Assembly: GCF_900167065.1 (NCBI RefSeq)
Contig: NZ_FUYA01000002.1
Coordinates: forward strand, 228,817 to 292,816
Origin: Desulfobaculum bizertense DSM 18034
GTDB lineage: Bacteria; Desulfobacterota; Desulfovibrionia; Desulfovibrionales; Desulfovibrionaceae
Direction: 5' to 3'
DNA: 64,000 bases
Made by a program: the position numbers and the translations under genes. The notes beneath the pieces were generated by a model. The model was not told where the DNA came from. It made no database searches and worked only from the letters and a program-made list of their open reading frames with translations. Of the stretch, positions 16,916-25,501 are shown piece by piece. How positions within the stretch are numbered: the stretch's first letter is position 1; every line of letters begins with the position of its first letter.

Positions 16916-17515
16916 ATGAAAAACATCTTTATTATCAATGGGCATGAACTGTACCCCGCGATTTCTGAAGGCAGGCTGAATGCGACGCTCGCGGAAATGG
17001 CCGAAGCGTTTTTTGTCGAGCGTGGCTGTGAGGTCAAAACGACGACCATGCAGGACGACTGGAACATTGAAGAAGAAGTGCAAAAGCACATGTGGGCAGA
17101 TTTTATTTTGCTCCAGACTCCTGTCAACTGGATGGGAGTTGCCTGGTCTTGCAAGAAATACATGGATGTTGTTTACACTGCCGGGCTTGACGGGCGTTTG
17201 TGCGATGGCGATGGCCGAACTCGCAAGGATCCGTCCAAGCAGTACGGTTCCGGAGGCACTCTGACAGGCAAGAAGTACATGCTTTCACTGACGTTTAATG
17301 CTCCCAAAGCTGCGTTTGATGATCCGGGGCAGTTCCTTTTTCAGGGAAAAGGCGTTGATGAGCTGTTTTTGCCTGCGCACATGAATTTCCGTTTTTTCAA
17401 CATGGAACCAGTGAAAACCTTTGTGTGCTATGACGTCATGAAGAATCCTGACGTGAGCAGTGACTTTACCCGCTTTGATGCCCATCTTCGTGATGTTTTT
17501 TCAGAACTGAGCTAA
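16916..17515 (+). CDS. MdaB-like NAD(P)H quinone reductase (flavodoxin-2 fold)
   Basis: 199 residues. [20 protein letters not shown] is the cofactor-binding start of the MdaB family. [20 protein letters not shown] and [16 protein letters not shown] are also characteristic. MdaB proteins are cytoplasmic FAD enzymes that reduce quinones by two electrons and so protect against quinone stress. It is the last gene of the five-gene operon, five bases after the second selenoredoxin, and is followed by a terminator. Confidence 0.9.
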   Translation: MKNIFIINGHELYPAISEGRLNATLAEMAEAFFVERGCEVKTTTMQDDWNIEEEVQKHMWADFILLQTPVNWMGVAWSCKKYMDVVYTAGLDGRLCDGDGRTRKDPSKQYGSGGTLTGKKYMLSLTFNAPKAAFDDPGQFLFQGKGVDELFLPAHMNFRFFNMEPVKTFVCYDVMKNPDVSSDFTRFDAHLRDVFSELS

Positions 17516-17538
17516 GTACTCCATGTCGTTCGATTGAG

Positions 17539-17563
17539 AGCGCCCCTTTGGGGGCGCTTTTTT
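17539..17563 (+). terminator. Rho-independent terminator of the kef/selenoredoxin operon
   Basis: AGCGCCCC-TTT-GGGGCGCT followed by TTTTT. Confidence 0.92.
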
Positions 17564-17679
17564 ATGGCGGAGCAGAGAGTGCAGTGTGTCGACGTTGACC
17601 GATTTTCTGAGTACATACGAAAGACTGGTGGGCCTGCATTTCTCCAGTTTCTATGTTTCGCTAAGTTAAGGTGGGGTTT

Positions 17680-18264
17680 GTGCGATACTGTTTTTTCTGT
17701 TTCTGGTGTTTGGCGCTTTGTGTCCTGCCCCTTCGGGGAACAGCTCATGCGCATCCGCACGTGTTTGTGGACGCCGCCCTCGGTCTCAATTTTGATGCCA
17801 AGGGCCTTGCTTCTCTTGATGTGACATGGGTTTTTGATGAGATGGCAAGTCAGCTCTTTTTGGAGGACCTCGACACCGATGCTGACGGAGTTTTGGAGCA
17901 GAGTGAGTGGGATTCCAAGAAGGACGCGATTGCTGACGTCTTGCGTGAGCAAAGTTTTTTTGTCCACGTTGTTGTGAATTCTGAGCGGATTCACTTAACA
18001 CAAATTACGAATTTTCAGGCAAAGTTCGACAGCGGTGTTTTGACCTACACCATGCGTTTGCCTCTGAGTATTCCTGACTCTCCAGCACAGGACACTGTGC
18101 AGATTTCTGTTTTTGATCCCTCGTATTACACAGATTTTTACACGCCCGTTGAGTCTGTTTCCGTGACAGGAAAAAAAGGACTTTCCGTGAGCAGTCAGGA
18201 TGCCCCCGATCTCGCCTTTTACATGGGGCAGGTCATCCCTGTCGCCATTACCTTTGCGTTTTAA
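17680..18264 (+). CDS. DUF1007 family periplasmic protein, partner of a Ni/Co transporter
   Basis: About 194 residues from GTG 17680, chosen because AAGGTGGGG precedes it; GTG 17671 is the alternative. A signal peptide is followed by HAHPHVFVDAALGLNF, the HPHVxVD start typical of DUF1007. A canonical EF-hand-like loop, DTDADGVLEQSE, occurs near residue 65, suggesting Ca2+ or other metal binding. DUF1007 proteins commonly sit next to NicO transporters, as here (one base gap), and probably help periplasmic handling of Ni2+/Co2+. Confidence 0.82.
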   Translation: MRYCFFCFWCLALCVLPLRGTAHAHPHVFVDAALGLNFDAKGLASLDVTWVFDEMASQLFLEDLDTDADGVLEQSEWDSKKDAIADVLREQSFFVHVVVNSERIHLTQITNFQAKFDSGVLTYTMRLPLSIPDSPAQDTVQISVFDPSYYTDFYTPVESVSVTGKKGLSVSSQDAPDLAFYMGQVIPVAITFAF

Positions 18265-18265
18265 T

Positions 18266-19198
18266 ATGAAAAAATATTTCCTCGCTTGTCTTTTCTTCAT
18301 ATTTCTTTCTGGCATCGCCTTTGCCAATCCGTTTACGGGGAATGCCCCCGTGAAGTCTGCTCCTGCGCCAGCCAGTTCGGTGGAGCGTGTGCATCACGCA
18401 GAGCAGAAGAGTGCCAGTTTTTTGGTCGTTGGGTACAACAAGCTCTTGCGCGAAGTAAATTCCATCCAGCGCACTATGCGTTTCCGTATGTCTGCCCTTG
18501 GTCGTGAAATGAAGGCAGATCCCAGCGGGACAGCGTTCATGAGCTTTCTTCTCTTTTCTTTTTTTTATGGGGTGATTCACGCCTTGGGACCCGGGCACGG
18601 GAAGTCCATCGTCTTTTCGTATTTTCTCGGCAAAAAAGGTACTTTCTGGAAAGGTGTGCTCATGGGGAATGTGTTGACCGCAGTTCATACGCTGTCTGCC
18701 GTTGTCCTCGTGCTTGGCACAACCTATTTTTTACATCAGCGTGGAAGCCGCGCGATGATGAGTGCCACGCAGTCTTTGCAGCAGGTGAGCTATTTGCTCA
18801 TTATCGCGCTTGGTCTTTTTATTGTGTTACAGACCCTTTTTGAGCGTTTTCACAAATCTTCCGCGTCTTCTCCTTCTCATGGTGACGCCAGCATCAAGAG
18901 TGTTTTGAGCGTCTCCTGTGTTGCCGGGCTTGTCCCATGTCCCGGAGCCGCGCTCCTCCTTTCTTTTGCCCTCAGTCTTGGTCTCCTCGGGACTGGCTTG
19001 TTAGGCGTCCTTTGTTTCGCCATTGGCATGGGGCTAACCACAAGCTGTTTCGGTGTTGCGAGTATTCATTCCCGGCGAGTCTTTCTTTATGTTTCAGGGA
19101 AGAATTCCGCCGTGTTGAGCTGGCTTCACTGCGCACTTGCACTCCTCGCCGGGCTTGGTATTGCCGCTATGGGATGGCTTTTATATTCGTCATTATAA
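18266..19198 (+). CDS. NicO/RcnA-type nickel/cobalt transporter
   Basis: 310 residues. Signal-like first helix, a short periplasmic stretch, then about six membrane helices. The motif GVIHALGPGHGKSIVFSYFL (about residues 103-122) is diagnostic for the NicO family. There is no long His-rich loop as in E. coli RcnA. It starts one base after the DUF1007 stop, so the two are coupled. Likely efflux of Ni2+/Co2+, although uptake members exist in the family. Confidence 0.88.
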   Translation: MKKYFLACLFFIFLSGIAFANPFTGNAPVKSAPAPASSVERVHHAEQKSASFLVVGYNKLLREVNSIQRTMRFRMSALGREMKADPSGTAFMSFLLFSFFYGVIHALGPGHGKSIVFSYFLGKKGTFWKGVLMGNVLTAVHTLSAVVLVLGTTYFLHQRGSRAMMSATQSLQQVSYLLIIALGLFIVLQTLFERFHKSSASSPSHGDASIKSVLSVSCVAGLVPCPGAALLLSFALSLGLLGTGLLGVLCFAIGMGLTTSCFGVASIHSRRVFLYVSGKNSAVLSWLHCALALLAGLGIAAMGWLLYSSL

Positions 19199-19211
19199 AT
19201 AGAGGCTGAAT

Positions 19212-19748
19212 GGGGGGCTGCTCCAGCGCGTTAGTGCTGGATGGGTGGTGGGAGAAATTGGGGGCCTGCCCCAGCACGTAGTGCTGGATGGGAGGGTGGG
19301 GGAAAAGTTGGGGACCTGCCCCCAAACCCCCGCGTAAGGGAATGATTCCCTTACGTATCCTCATCGAGTTTAAAAGCCGTTCAAGCTTTGCTTGCACGGT
19401 TTTTAAACTTGTTGGGGCTAGCGTCGAGAGCCTCTTTCTCTTTCCCGTGCGTTGCCACCATTTCTTTTGAACGCCTTTTGGCGTTCAAAAGAAATAAGTG
19501 CGGTAGAAAAAGGCAGAAGAACACGCGTTCGGGAAATTCCCCTAGCTCAAAAAATACGGCTGATGGAGAGGAAAGCGTAGCTTTCATCCCATTCAGCCGT
19601 ATTTTTTGAGCGAAATCGGGATTCCCAAGGGCCTCGTCCTTGGGCGGGGTCAAGGGGCAGCGCCCCTTGCAGAGGTGCGGGGACAGAGTCCCCGCCCACC
19701 CGAGCGTCCTTTGCAGAGCACGAGACGAGGTCTCGTACCCCCCCCACT
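19212..19748 (+). repeat. Palindrome-rich intergenic repeat, copy 2 (class A)
   Basis: Same order of parts as copy 1 and very similar throughout. The hairpin with ATTTC...GAAAT (about 19468-19504) differs from copy 1 (ATTCC...GGAAT) by a paired change in both arms, C-G to T-A. The long hairpin (CTCAAAAAATACGGCTGA / TCAGCCGTATTTTTTGAG) is unchanged. Non-coding. Confidence 0.85.
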
Positions 19749-19776
19749 CGACGCCTCCACCCAGTGCCCCTTGCAG

Positions 19777-19807
19777 AAAAGCCCACAGGCAATGCCTGTG
19801 GGCTTTT
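19777..19807. terminator. Bidirectional terminator
   Basis: AAAAGCCCACAGGCA-A-TGCCTGTGGGCTTTT, 15-bp arms, between the repeat and the convergent DMT transporter gene. Confidence 0.88.
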
Positions 19808-19899
19808 GTGTACTGCCTCAAGACCTGCGCATTACCAGTTCCTGAGGGTTGGAGCTGGCGTCCTGAGGCGACGTGGAGGTTTCCTTTTTGGGGAAAAGT

Positions 19900-20808
19900 T
19901 TACGCCTTGGCGGGCTGTTCTTCTTTTGGTGCTGCGGTTTCCGAAGATTCTGGCATACCGGAATAGAGAACTCCTGCGAGTACGAGGGCGGCGCCTGTGT
20001 ACTGAATGGGAGTGAGCTGCTCGCCGAGTATGAGGAAGGCGAGGACGAGGGTGGAGACCGGGATAAGGTTCGCGAACAGAATAACGTGTGCAGCCTTAAT
20101 GCGAGTCAGGGCGTAGTTGATAGCGAGATAGACGCAAAAGGTAATGCCGATGCCGAGATAGAGCAGGGCGCCGAGGGCGCTCCAGGAGATGCTTTCTGGC
20201 AGGGGAGAAGAAATAGCGCCGGGCAAAAAGAGAATCGTCGCGCTAAAGACCTGAATGGCAGAGAGAAACAGGAAGTGATAGCGGTCGGCGAGGTGCTTGA
20301 CCGAGAGGGCATAACAGGTGCCGGATAAGACGGCGCAAAAAATGAAGAAGTTGCCCAAAATTGGATTGCTTCCAAACTCGTTTGCGGAGCCGTTTGCGGA
20401 GACGATAACAACGCCAGCAATGGCACAGATAATACCGATAAGACAGCGCCTGCTGATCTTTTCTTTATAGACGAGATAGGCACCAATAGCGACAGTCAGA
20501 GGGTTACAGGCGATGATCATGCCACCCTGCGCTGCGGAGGTGTACTGAAGGCCGAGAGTTTCAAAGGTAAAGAGCAGGAATGGTTCACACAGAGCCAGCA
20601 AAATCAGTGTCTTCCAGTCGCCTTTTTTATACTGCGGCTTGGGGATGCGTGACCATATCAAAAGATAGATAACAGAGGCGAAAAGGACTCTGCCCAAAAG
20701 GATCTGTTCAATGGTGAAAGAATCCTGAACGAGCTTGAGGACGATAAAGCCACCGCCCCAAATGATGTGTACAAGGGCAAGGGCGACTAAAAGCAGTGAT
20801 GTCGGCAT
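19900..20808 (-). CDS. EamA/DMT superfamily transporter
   Basis: 302 residues with about ten membrane helices in two EamA repeats (first repeat LVHIIWGGGFIVLKLV; second ILGNFFIFCAVLSGTCYALS). Inner-membrane metabolite or amino acid exporter; the substrate cannot be read from sequence. Start 20808 has GGAG six bases upstream. It lies downstream of the DASS transporter on the same strand, 144 bases away across a weak hairpin, and may be separately transcribed. Confidence 0.88.
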   Translation of the reverse strand: MPTSLLLVALALVHIIWGGGFIVLKLVQDSFTIEQILLGRVLFASVIYLLIWSRIPKPQYKKGDWKTLILLALCEPFLLFTFETLGLQYTSAAQGGMIIACNPLTVAIGAYLVYKEKISRRCLIGIICAIAGVVIVSANGSANEFGSNPILGNFFIFCAVLSGTCYALSVKHLADRYHFLFLSAIQVFSATILFLPGAISSPLPESISWSALGALLYLGIGITFCVYLAINYALTRIKAAHVILFANLIPVSTLVLAFLILGEQLTPIQYTGAALVLAGVLYSGMPESSETAAPKEEQPAKA

Positions 20809-20910
20809 TGGAACTCCGTGTCATAAGCCAGAGGCGCAAAGGGACTTGCGCGTGAATGCGTCCAAAAAAAAGCGCCTTTCTCGAGAGAAAGGGCCGGGAA
20901 GTTGAGTGGG

Positions 20911-20942
20911 AAAATGGGCAGCCCTGCGGTGCAAGGCTGCCC
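20911..20942 (-). terminator. Hairpin after the DASS transporter gene
   Basis: GGGCAGCC (20916-20923) / GGCTGCCC (20935-20942); on the minus strand followed by ATTTTCCC, a weak T-tract. Confidence 0.6.
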
Positions 20943-20952
20943 ACAGTATGTG

Positions 20953-22326
20953 CTAGAAGATCCACTGCCAGTAGGTAGAGGCAACGATCCAGACTGCAAT
21001 ACCGGCAAGCACCATGCGGATAAGCATAATCTGAATGAGGTATTTCATTCTGACGTAGCCCGTAGAAAACATGATGAGTGCTGCGGCAAGTTCATACGGG
21101 AACACGAACTGATCGAGACCGTAGAAGAAGCTGTAGAGCAGTGGCTTGATGGAAAGGCCGAGAGAACCTGCAATGTTGGCCAGTGGGATACTGAGCGAGG
21201 TTGCTGCTGCAACAGGGGTCAGGGCAAAGTTTGCCAGAATGCCTGTGCAGTACGCGAGCAGGGAAGAAGCGGCGAGGCTGTCGACGCTTTCGAGATATGG
21301 GACAATCTTGCTTGCCATCCATTGCGGGATGCCAAGGCTGCCAGCAACGATGCCGATAGCCATACAGCCGACAATGAAGAAGAGGATGGAAAATTGAACT
21401 TTGCCGATATCTTCCTGCTTGAGCAGACCAAAAAGAGGGGTAAAGCCAAGGAGAACAACACCGCAGAATGCGTAGTATCCGGGAATGCCGTGAAGTGGTT
21501 CCGTGGCAAAGGCAGCAAGGGCGAGGGAGGTCAGTACGAGAGTTTTGATTTCTTCGCGGCTGATGGAACCCATTTCGTTAAGCTGCTCCTGTGCATGACT
21601 CAGGCATTGCTCCATGTAGCGTCCCAGCTCTTTGGAGCCGAAGAAATGGAGGAGACCAATGCAGGCGATGCCGACGAGTACGGAAAAGCAGATATTCTCA
21701 ATGAAGAAGCTCAGCCATTCGATGGGCACGCCCATGTCCTTGACCATAAGCAGACCAACGATACCCACATTGTTGGGGAGGTAACCCGTTGCGGGGATGG
21801 TTGCGCCAAAGAACGCAGCCATGATGAGCGTTGTTGCTGCTTTTGATCCTTTTTCCAGCTTCATGCTGGCGCACATGCCAGAGGCGATGGTCATGAACAG
21901 GATGGTAACGGTGACAACGTCAGGAATAATGGCACCTACGGCATAGCCTGCTACGAGCATGGCAAGGTAGAGCCGTAAGGGAGTGGAACCGATTTTGGAG
22001 ATAGCCATAAGCGCGATTCGGTCAGACAGGCGAGTCCGTTCCATGAGTGCGCCGATGAGCATACCGCACATACACACCCAGGGAATAGGTGTGGTCCATC
22101 CCACAAAGGCGAGATCTGGGCTGCTGATTCCGGTGACGATATACGCCATGAGAAGCAGCACAGCCGTGCTGAAAAGCGGAAGGATCTCAAAAGCAAAAGC
22201 CGCAATGGCAAAAATGGTTTCAAACCAGTAAAGGCCGATTTTGGGGTTGCTTGGGTCGTAAAGAAGATACGCGCCTGTTGCGGCAATACCTGCTGCGAGC
22301 AGCCAGTTTCGTAGGGTCGTATTCAT
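20953..22326 (-). CDS. DASS (SLC13) family anion transporter
   Basis: 457 residues, about 11-12 membrane helices. The family-typical segments are AAFFGATIPATGYLPNNVGI and, in the second half, LTPVAAATSLSIPLANIAGS, the repeated re-entrant motifs of divalent anion/Na+ symporters. Substrates in the family are dicarboxylates or sulfate. Position next to a sulfatase-family gene suggests an organic or inorganic oxyanion, which is only inference. It lies 12 bases after the thioredoxin reductase gene. Confidence 0.85.
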   Translation of the reverse strand: MNTTLRNWLLAAGIAATGAYLLYDPSNPKIGLYWFETIFAIAAFAFEILPLFSTAVLLLMAYIVTGISSPDLAFVGWTTPIPWVCMCGMLIGALMERTRLSDRIALMAISKIGSTPLRLYLAMLVAGYAVGAIIPDVVTVTILFMTIASGMCASMKLEKGSKAATTLIMAAFFGATIPATGYLPNNVGIVGLLMVKDMGVPIEWLSFFIENICFSVLVGIACIGLLHFFGSKELGRYMEQCLSHAQEQLNEMGSISREEIKTLVLTSLALAAFATEPLHGIPGYYAFCGVVLLGFTPLFGLLKQEDIGKVQFSILFFIVGCMAIGIVAGSLGIPQWMASKIVPYLESVDSLAASSLLAYCTGILANFALTPVAAATSLSIPLANIAGSLGLSIKPLLYSFFYGLDQFVFPYELAAALIMFSTGYVRMKYLIQIMLIRMVLAGIAVWIVASTYWQWIF

Positions 22327-22338
22327 GATGGTGTTCCG

Positions 22339-23256
22339 TTAGTCTCTAAGGAAATGCTCTGCGGCAAGGGCGGCAATAGTTCCGTCGGATATTGCGGTAG
22401 TAATCTGCCGGTATACCTTATTGTTAATGTCGCCAGCACTGAACACACCGGGAAGGTTGGTGCTCATGTGCTCGTCGGTCACAATGTATCCCCTGTCGCT
22501 GAGCGTAATGCTGTCGCGGAACATCTCATTGTTGGGGCACTGTCCGAGGAAAACAAAGATGCCGTCGACCGGGACGGTTTCTTTTTCACCTGTAGCGGTG
22601 TTTTCCAGAATGGCTGCTTTCAGCTCGTCGTCTTCAACAACGAGGTCCACAACCTGCGTCGAGGTACGGCCATCAACCTTGCCAGAGGACAGCAGGGAAT
22701 CCTGTGTGGCCTGTGCTGCAAAGAAGCGGTCCATTTTTTCGATCAGGGTGATGTGCTCAATGCCCAGAGTGAGCATGTAGAGGCTTTCATCAAAGGCGCT
22801 GTTGCCGCCGCCAACGACCAGCACACGCTTGCCCTTGTATGGGGCACCGTCGCAGATGGCGCAGTGGTGAACCTGATCGCATTCAGTTGGAACATCCAGC
22901 GGGATGGGCTTGCGGCCTGTGGCCAGAATAATGGCCCGTGCAGAGTAGGTGCCTTCGTCGGTTTCGACGATCTTGCGTTCACCATCAAGAGACAGGCTCT
23001 CGATCTCGCATACCTCTTCTACGGTGACATCAAGGCTGTCAACATGGGCACGCATCTTTTCCATCAGCTCCATGCCGTGGATAGATGGGTAGGACGGGAA
23101 ATTTTCGACGGTGTAGGTGGAGTTTACCAGTCCACCGGTCACGTTTTCTTCCAGAAGAACGACGTCCAGATTTGCGCGTGCAGCGTAGATAGCTGCGGTC
23201 ATTCCGGCGGGGCCACCGCCCAGAATGACGAGATCACATTTCTTTACTTCACACAT
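22339..23256 (-). CDS. Thioredoxin reductase-like flavoprotein
   Basis: 305 residues. FAD-binding ILGGGPAGMTAAIYAARA at the N-terminus, redox motif CAICDGAPYKG (about 132-142, CxxC with Ala-Ile between), NADPH site VLVVGGGNSAFDESLYM, and C-terminal FAD segment GVFSAGDINNK. Cytoplasmic disulfide reductase. It follows a small thioredoxin gene by 12 bases, so the two probably form a dedicated pair serving the sulfatase/transporter operon rather than general metabolism. Confidence 0.9.
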   Translation of the reverse strand: MCEVKKCDLVILGGGPAGMTAAIYAARANLDVVLLEENVTGGLVNSTYTVENFPSYPSIHGMELMEKMRAHVDSLDVTVEEVCEIESLSLDGERKIVETDEGTYSARAIILATGRKPIPLDVPTECDQVHHCAICDGAPYKGKRVLVVGGGNSAFDESLYMLTLGIEHITLIEKMDRFFAAQATQDSLLSSGKVDGRTSTQVVDLVVEDDELKAAILENTATGEKETVPVDGIFVFLGQCPNNEMFRDSITLSDRGYIVTDEHMSTNLPGVFSAGDINNKVYRQITTAISDGTIAALAAEHFLRD

Positions 23257-23268
23257 GGTCAGCTCCCC

Positions 23269-23577
23269 TTATGCAGCAGCAAAAAAGGCTTTCATTTCTT
23301 TGGGATTCATCAGGCCAGCTTTACGGGCGGCAATTTTGCCTTCTTTGATGACGAAAATTGTGGGAGCGCGCTGCGAGTCCAGCTCGGCCAGTGCTTCCGG
23401 ATTCTCTTCGCTGTCCAGCTTAAAGAGGGTGACGTCTGCCTTTTTGGATGCAAACTTTTCCAGAACTTTTTCCATGTTTTTGCAGTGGGGGCACTGCTTT
23501 TTGAAACAGATCAGCACGCCAGACTTGGTTTCTTCGATGGTCTGCTTGTAGTTTGCGTCGGTCAGCTCAGTAAACAT
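23269..23577 (-). CDS. Thioredoxin-like protein with CPHC motif
   Basis: 102 residues. Thioredoxin fold with ICFKKQCPHCKNMEKVLEKF, so the active site is CPHC rather than the usual CGPC; a cis-Pro is in RAPTIFVI. No signal peptide, so cytoplasmic. CPHC (as in DsbA) raises the reduction potential in other proteins. It is probably the substrate of the adjacent reductase. Confidence 0.88.
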   Translation of the reverse strand: MFTELTDANYKQTIEETKSGVLICFKKQCPHCKNMEKVLEKFASKKADVTLFKLDSEENPEALAELDSQRAPTIFVIKEGKIAARKAGLMNPKEMKAFFAAA

Positions 23578-23613
23578 TGTTTTCTCGCTTGGTTTGGGAA
23601 ATATGGTGGGAGA

Positions 23614-23642
23614 AAAACGGCCAGCAGGAGGTACTGCTGGCC
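23614..23642 (-). terminator. Hairpin terminator between the sulfatase-family gene and thioredoxin
   Basis: Arms GGCCAGCAG (minus strand, from 23642) and CTGCTGGCC followed by GTTTTTC. Transcription of the downstream genes may be reduced here, or they may have their own promoter. Confidence 0.78.
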
Positions 23643-23652
23643 GCAGAATGGA

Positions 23653-25176
23653 CTAGGAAGTGCGAAGCTCGCCAATGAAGAGCTTCAGCTTCTGGAGCAG
23701 CTCTTCGGCAATTTCGGGGTGTTCCTCAGCGATGTTTTTCAGCTGGAAGGGGTCGGTGCGGCGGTTGTACAGCTCGTTGTGCTCTGGCACGACGACCTGT
23801 GCGCCTGCAGTACAGGTCCACATCTCTTCGGACATTTCTTTGTCTGCACCCTCAACGCAGTCTGCGCTGTTCTTTTCATCTTCGTCGACCAGCCAGTGAA
23901 CATAGCTGTAGTCTTCGGTGATAATGGACCAGGACATGCCGTAGTAACCAGCAATTGCGAAGTCACGGACAGACTTGGTTTCACCCTGCATCACGGGGAG
24001 CAGGCTGATGCCTTGGAAGTCTTCTGCACCGTAGGTGTTCATGCCGTGATCGCTGACACCGTCTTCGGTATCGAGCAGGTTCAGCACGTCCATGATGGTC
24101 GCGGTGACGTCGACGTTCTGGACAAAGGAAGAAACGCGCTGGCCACCCTCGACGCCAGGAATGTGCATCATGAGGGGAACGTGAACCAGCTCTTCATAAG
24201 GCCACGGGCGGGACTTGCGCATGATGCCGTGTCCGTGCTCGTCTTTACCCATGGGCTGGCCGTGGTCAGACATGAGAACAACCATTGTTTCGTCCATCAG
24301 ACCCTGCTCGCGGAGAGAATCGAGGACTCGGCCGACGTATTTGTCGACCATGGTGATTTTTTCCATGTACAGGGCGCGGACGTGTTCGCATTCACGGTCG
24401 GTGATACGGCCTTCAACAGGCGTCCACGGAGCGAGAAGAATGGGGTTGCCTTCGTAGTCTGGATCGTACGGGCAAGGCTCGTTTTTCCAGACAGAAGGAC
24501 CGTCCCAAGGCTCGTGCGGATCAAAGGAATCAATCCAGAGGAAGAAGGGGCGATTCTTGTCGCGGCGCTTCTGGAGCCAGTGGTCTGCACGGCCCATGAC
24601 CTTTGCGCAGTACTGGTCTTCTTCGGTGCGGCGGTGCTGCTGCTGGCGCAGGAAACAGCCAATCTCATCCAGAAGCTGCTTGCTGTCGTCGTCAATCATG
24701 TTGCCGTCTTTGTCCCAAACCATAGAAGGAGAGGTGAAGTCCTCAGCCTTCAGTGCGGGGTCCAGAGGCTCATTTTCAAAAGTCGTATGGTCAAGCTCCT
24801 GTCCGGGGCAGAAGTCCACGTAGTCAAAACCACGGGAGTAGCCGAACTTAGGCAGGCGCATGGGAGCGGTATCGTAGACCAGTGCGGTCTGCATGTTGCG
24901 GCCCCACAGGATGTCGGTCACAGTCGTCTCGTCTCCTGCAAGCGGCTTCCAGCCACCGTAAGGCAGTGTGAAGCGGCCAGTCATCAGAGCACGACGAACT
25001 GGAACAGTGGGGAGGCCTTCACTGTATGCGTTCTCAAACAGCACAGACTGTCTGGCAAAGCGGTCAATGTTCGGCGTCTTTATGGTCTCATTGCCGTAGC
25101 ACCCGAGGTAGTTGAACTGCAGGGTGTCCAGCATGATGAAAACAACGTTTTTAATTTTGCTGCGATCAAAAGCCAT
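23653..25176 (-). CDS. Sulfatase/alkaline phosphatase superfamily hydrolase with Thr at the nucleophile position
   Basis: 507 residues, no signal peptide. The N-terminal metal-binding segment IKNVVFIMLDTLQFNYLGCY and the later VVLMSDHGQPMGKDEHGHG are typical sulfatase (PF00884) features. At the place of the C/S-x-P-x-R motif, which makes formylglycine, the sequence reads GLPTVPVRRALMTGR: Pro and Arg are kept but Cys/Ser is Thr. It therefore cannot form formylglycine in the usual way and may use Thr directly, as phospho- and phosphonotransferases of the superfamily do. Start 25176 has AAGGAAAGGA upstream. A Crp-like site lies 124 bases upstream. Confidence 0.82.
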   Translation of the reverse strand: MAFDRSKIKNVVFIMLDTLQFNYLGCYGNETIKTPNIDRFARQSVLFENAYSEGLPTVPVRRALMTGRFTLPYGGWKPLAGDETTVTDILWGRNMQTALVYDTAPMRLPKFGYSRGFDYVDFCPGQELDHTTFENEPLDPALKAEDFTSPSMVWDKDGNMIDDDSKQLLDEIGCFLRQQQHRRTEEDQYCAKVMGRADHWLQKRRDKNRPFFLWIDSFDPHEPWDGPSVWKNEPCPYDPDYEGNPILLAPWTPVEGRITDRECEHVRALYMEKITMVDKYVGRVLDSLREQGLMDETMVVLMSDHGQPMGKDEHGHGIMRKSRPWPYEELVHVPLMMHIPGVEGGQRVSSFVQNVDVTATIMDVLNLLDTEDGVSDHGMNTYGAEDFQGISLLPVMQGETKSVRDFAIAGYYGMSWSIITEDYSYVHWLVDEDEKNSADCVEGADKEMSEEMWTCTAGAQVVVPEHNELYNRRTDPFQLKNIAEEHPEIAEELLQKLKLFIGELRTS

Positions 25177-25501
25177 TTTAATCCTTTCCTTCTAAGAGTG
25201 GCGGAGTTGGCAGGAGAGGCTGCCGCTCCGAGGCATTTGATCTTATTTTCACGAAGCACGCGGAAAATTCTATCTCAAATGAGACAGTTTTTTGGGAAAT
25301 GTGATCTTGTTCACGAAATTTTAATTTGACAAAAAATGTCGGAAAACAAGCAATATCAGTGCTTTTATAAATATTGATTTGTGGAAGCTTCCCCCTTAGG
25401 GGAGTCTTGGGCGAAGATTCAGGCAGGGAAAGGCCTCGTGGTGGATTTCACATACGAGGCAAAGGCAGGGAAAAGAGGCGGAAGAGGGCTATGTGGTCTG
25501 G
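25177..25501. other. Intergenic regulatory region upstream of the sulfatase-family gene
   Basis: 325 bases. It holds the Crp-like palindrome at 25300-25315 and AT-rich DNA around it (25240-25380). No gene or RNA was recognised. It separates two genes on the same strand. Confidence 0.55.
25300..25315. promoter_or_regulatory. Crp-type operator
   Basis: TGTGA-TCTTGT-TCACG, one base from the perfect E. coli CRP palindrome TGTGA-N6-TCACA. The gene on its other side (25502-26179) encodes a Crp/Fnr protein, the obvious candidate to bind it. Confidence 0.65.

Noticed and set aside
22354-25329. Very long open frame (991 codons) on the plus strand
   Set aside because: It lies antisense to the thioredoxin reductase, thioredoxin and sulfatase-family genes, runs through their intergenic gaps, and its translation has no domain features. 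It is a by-product of codon bias in the real genes.
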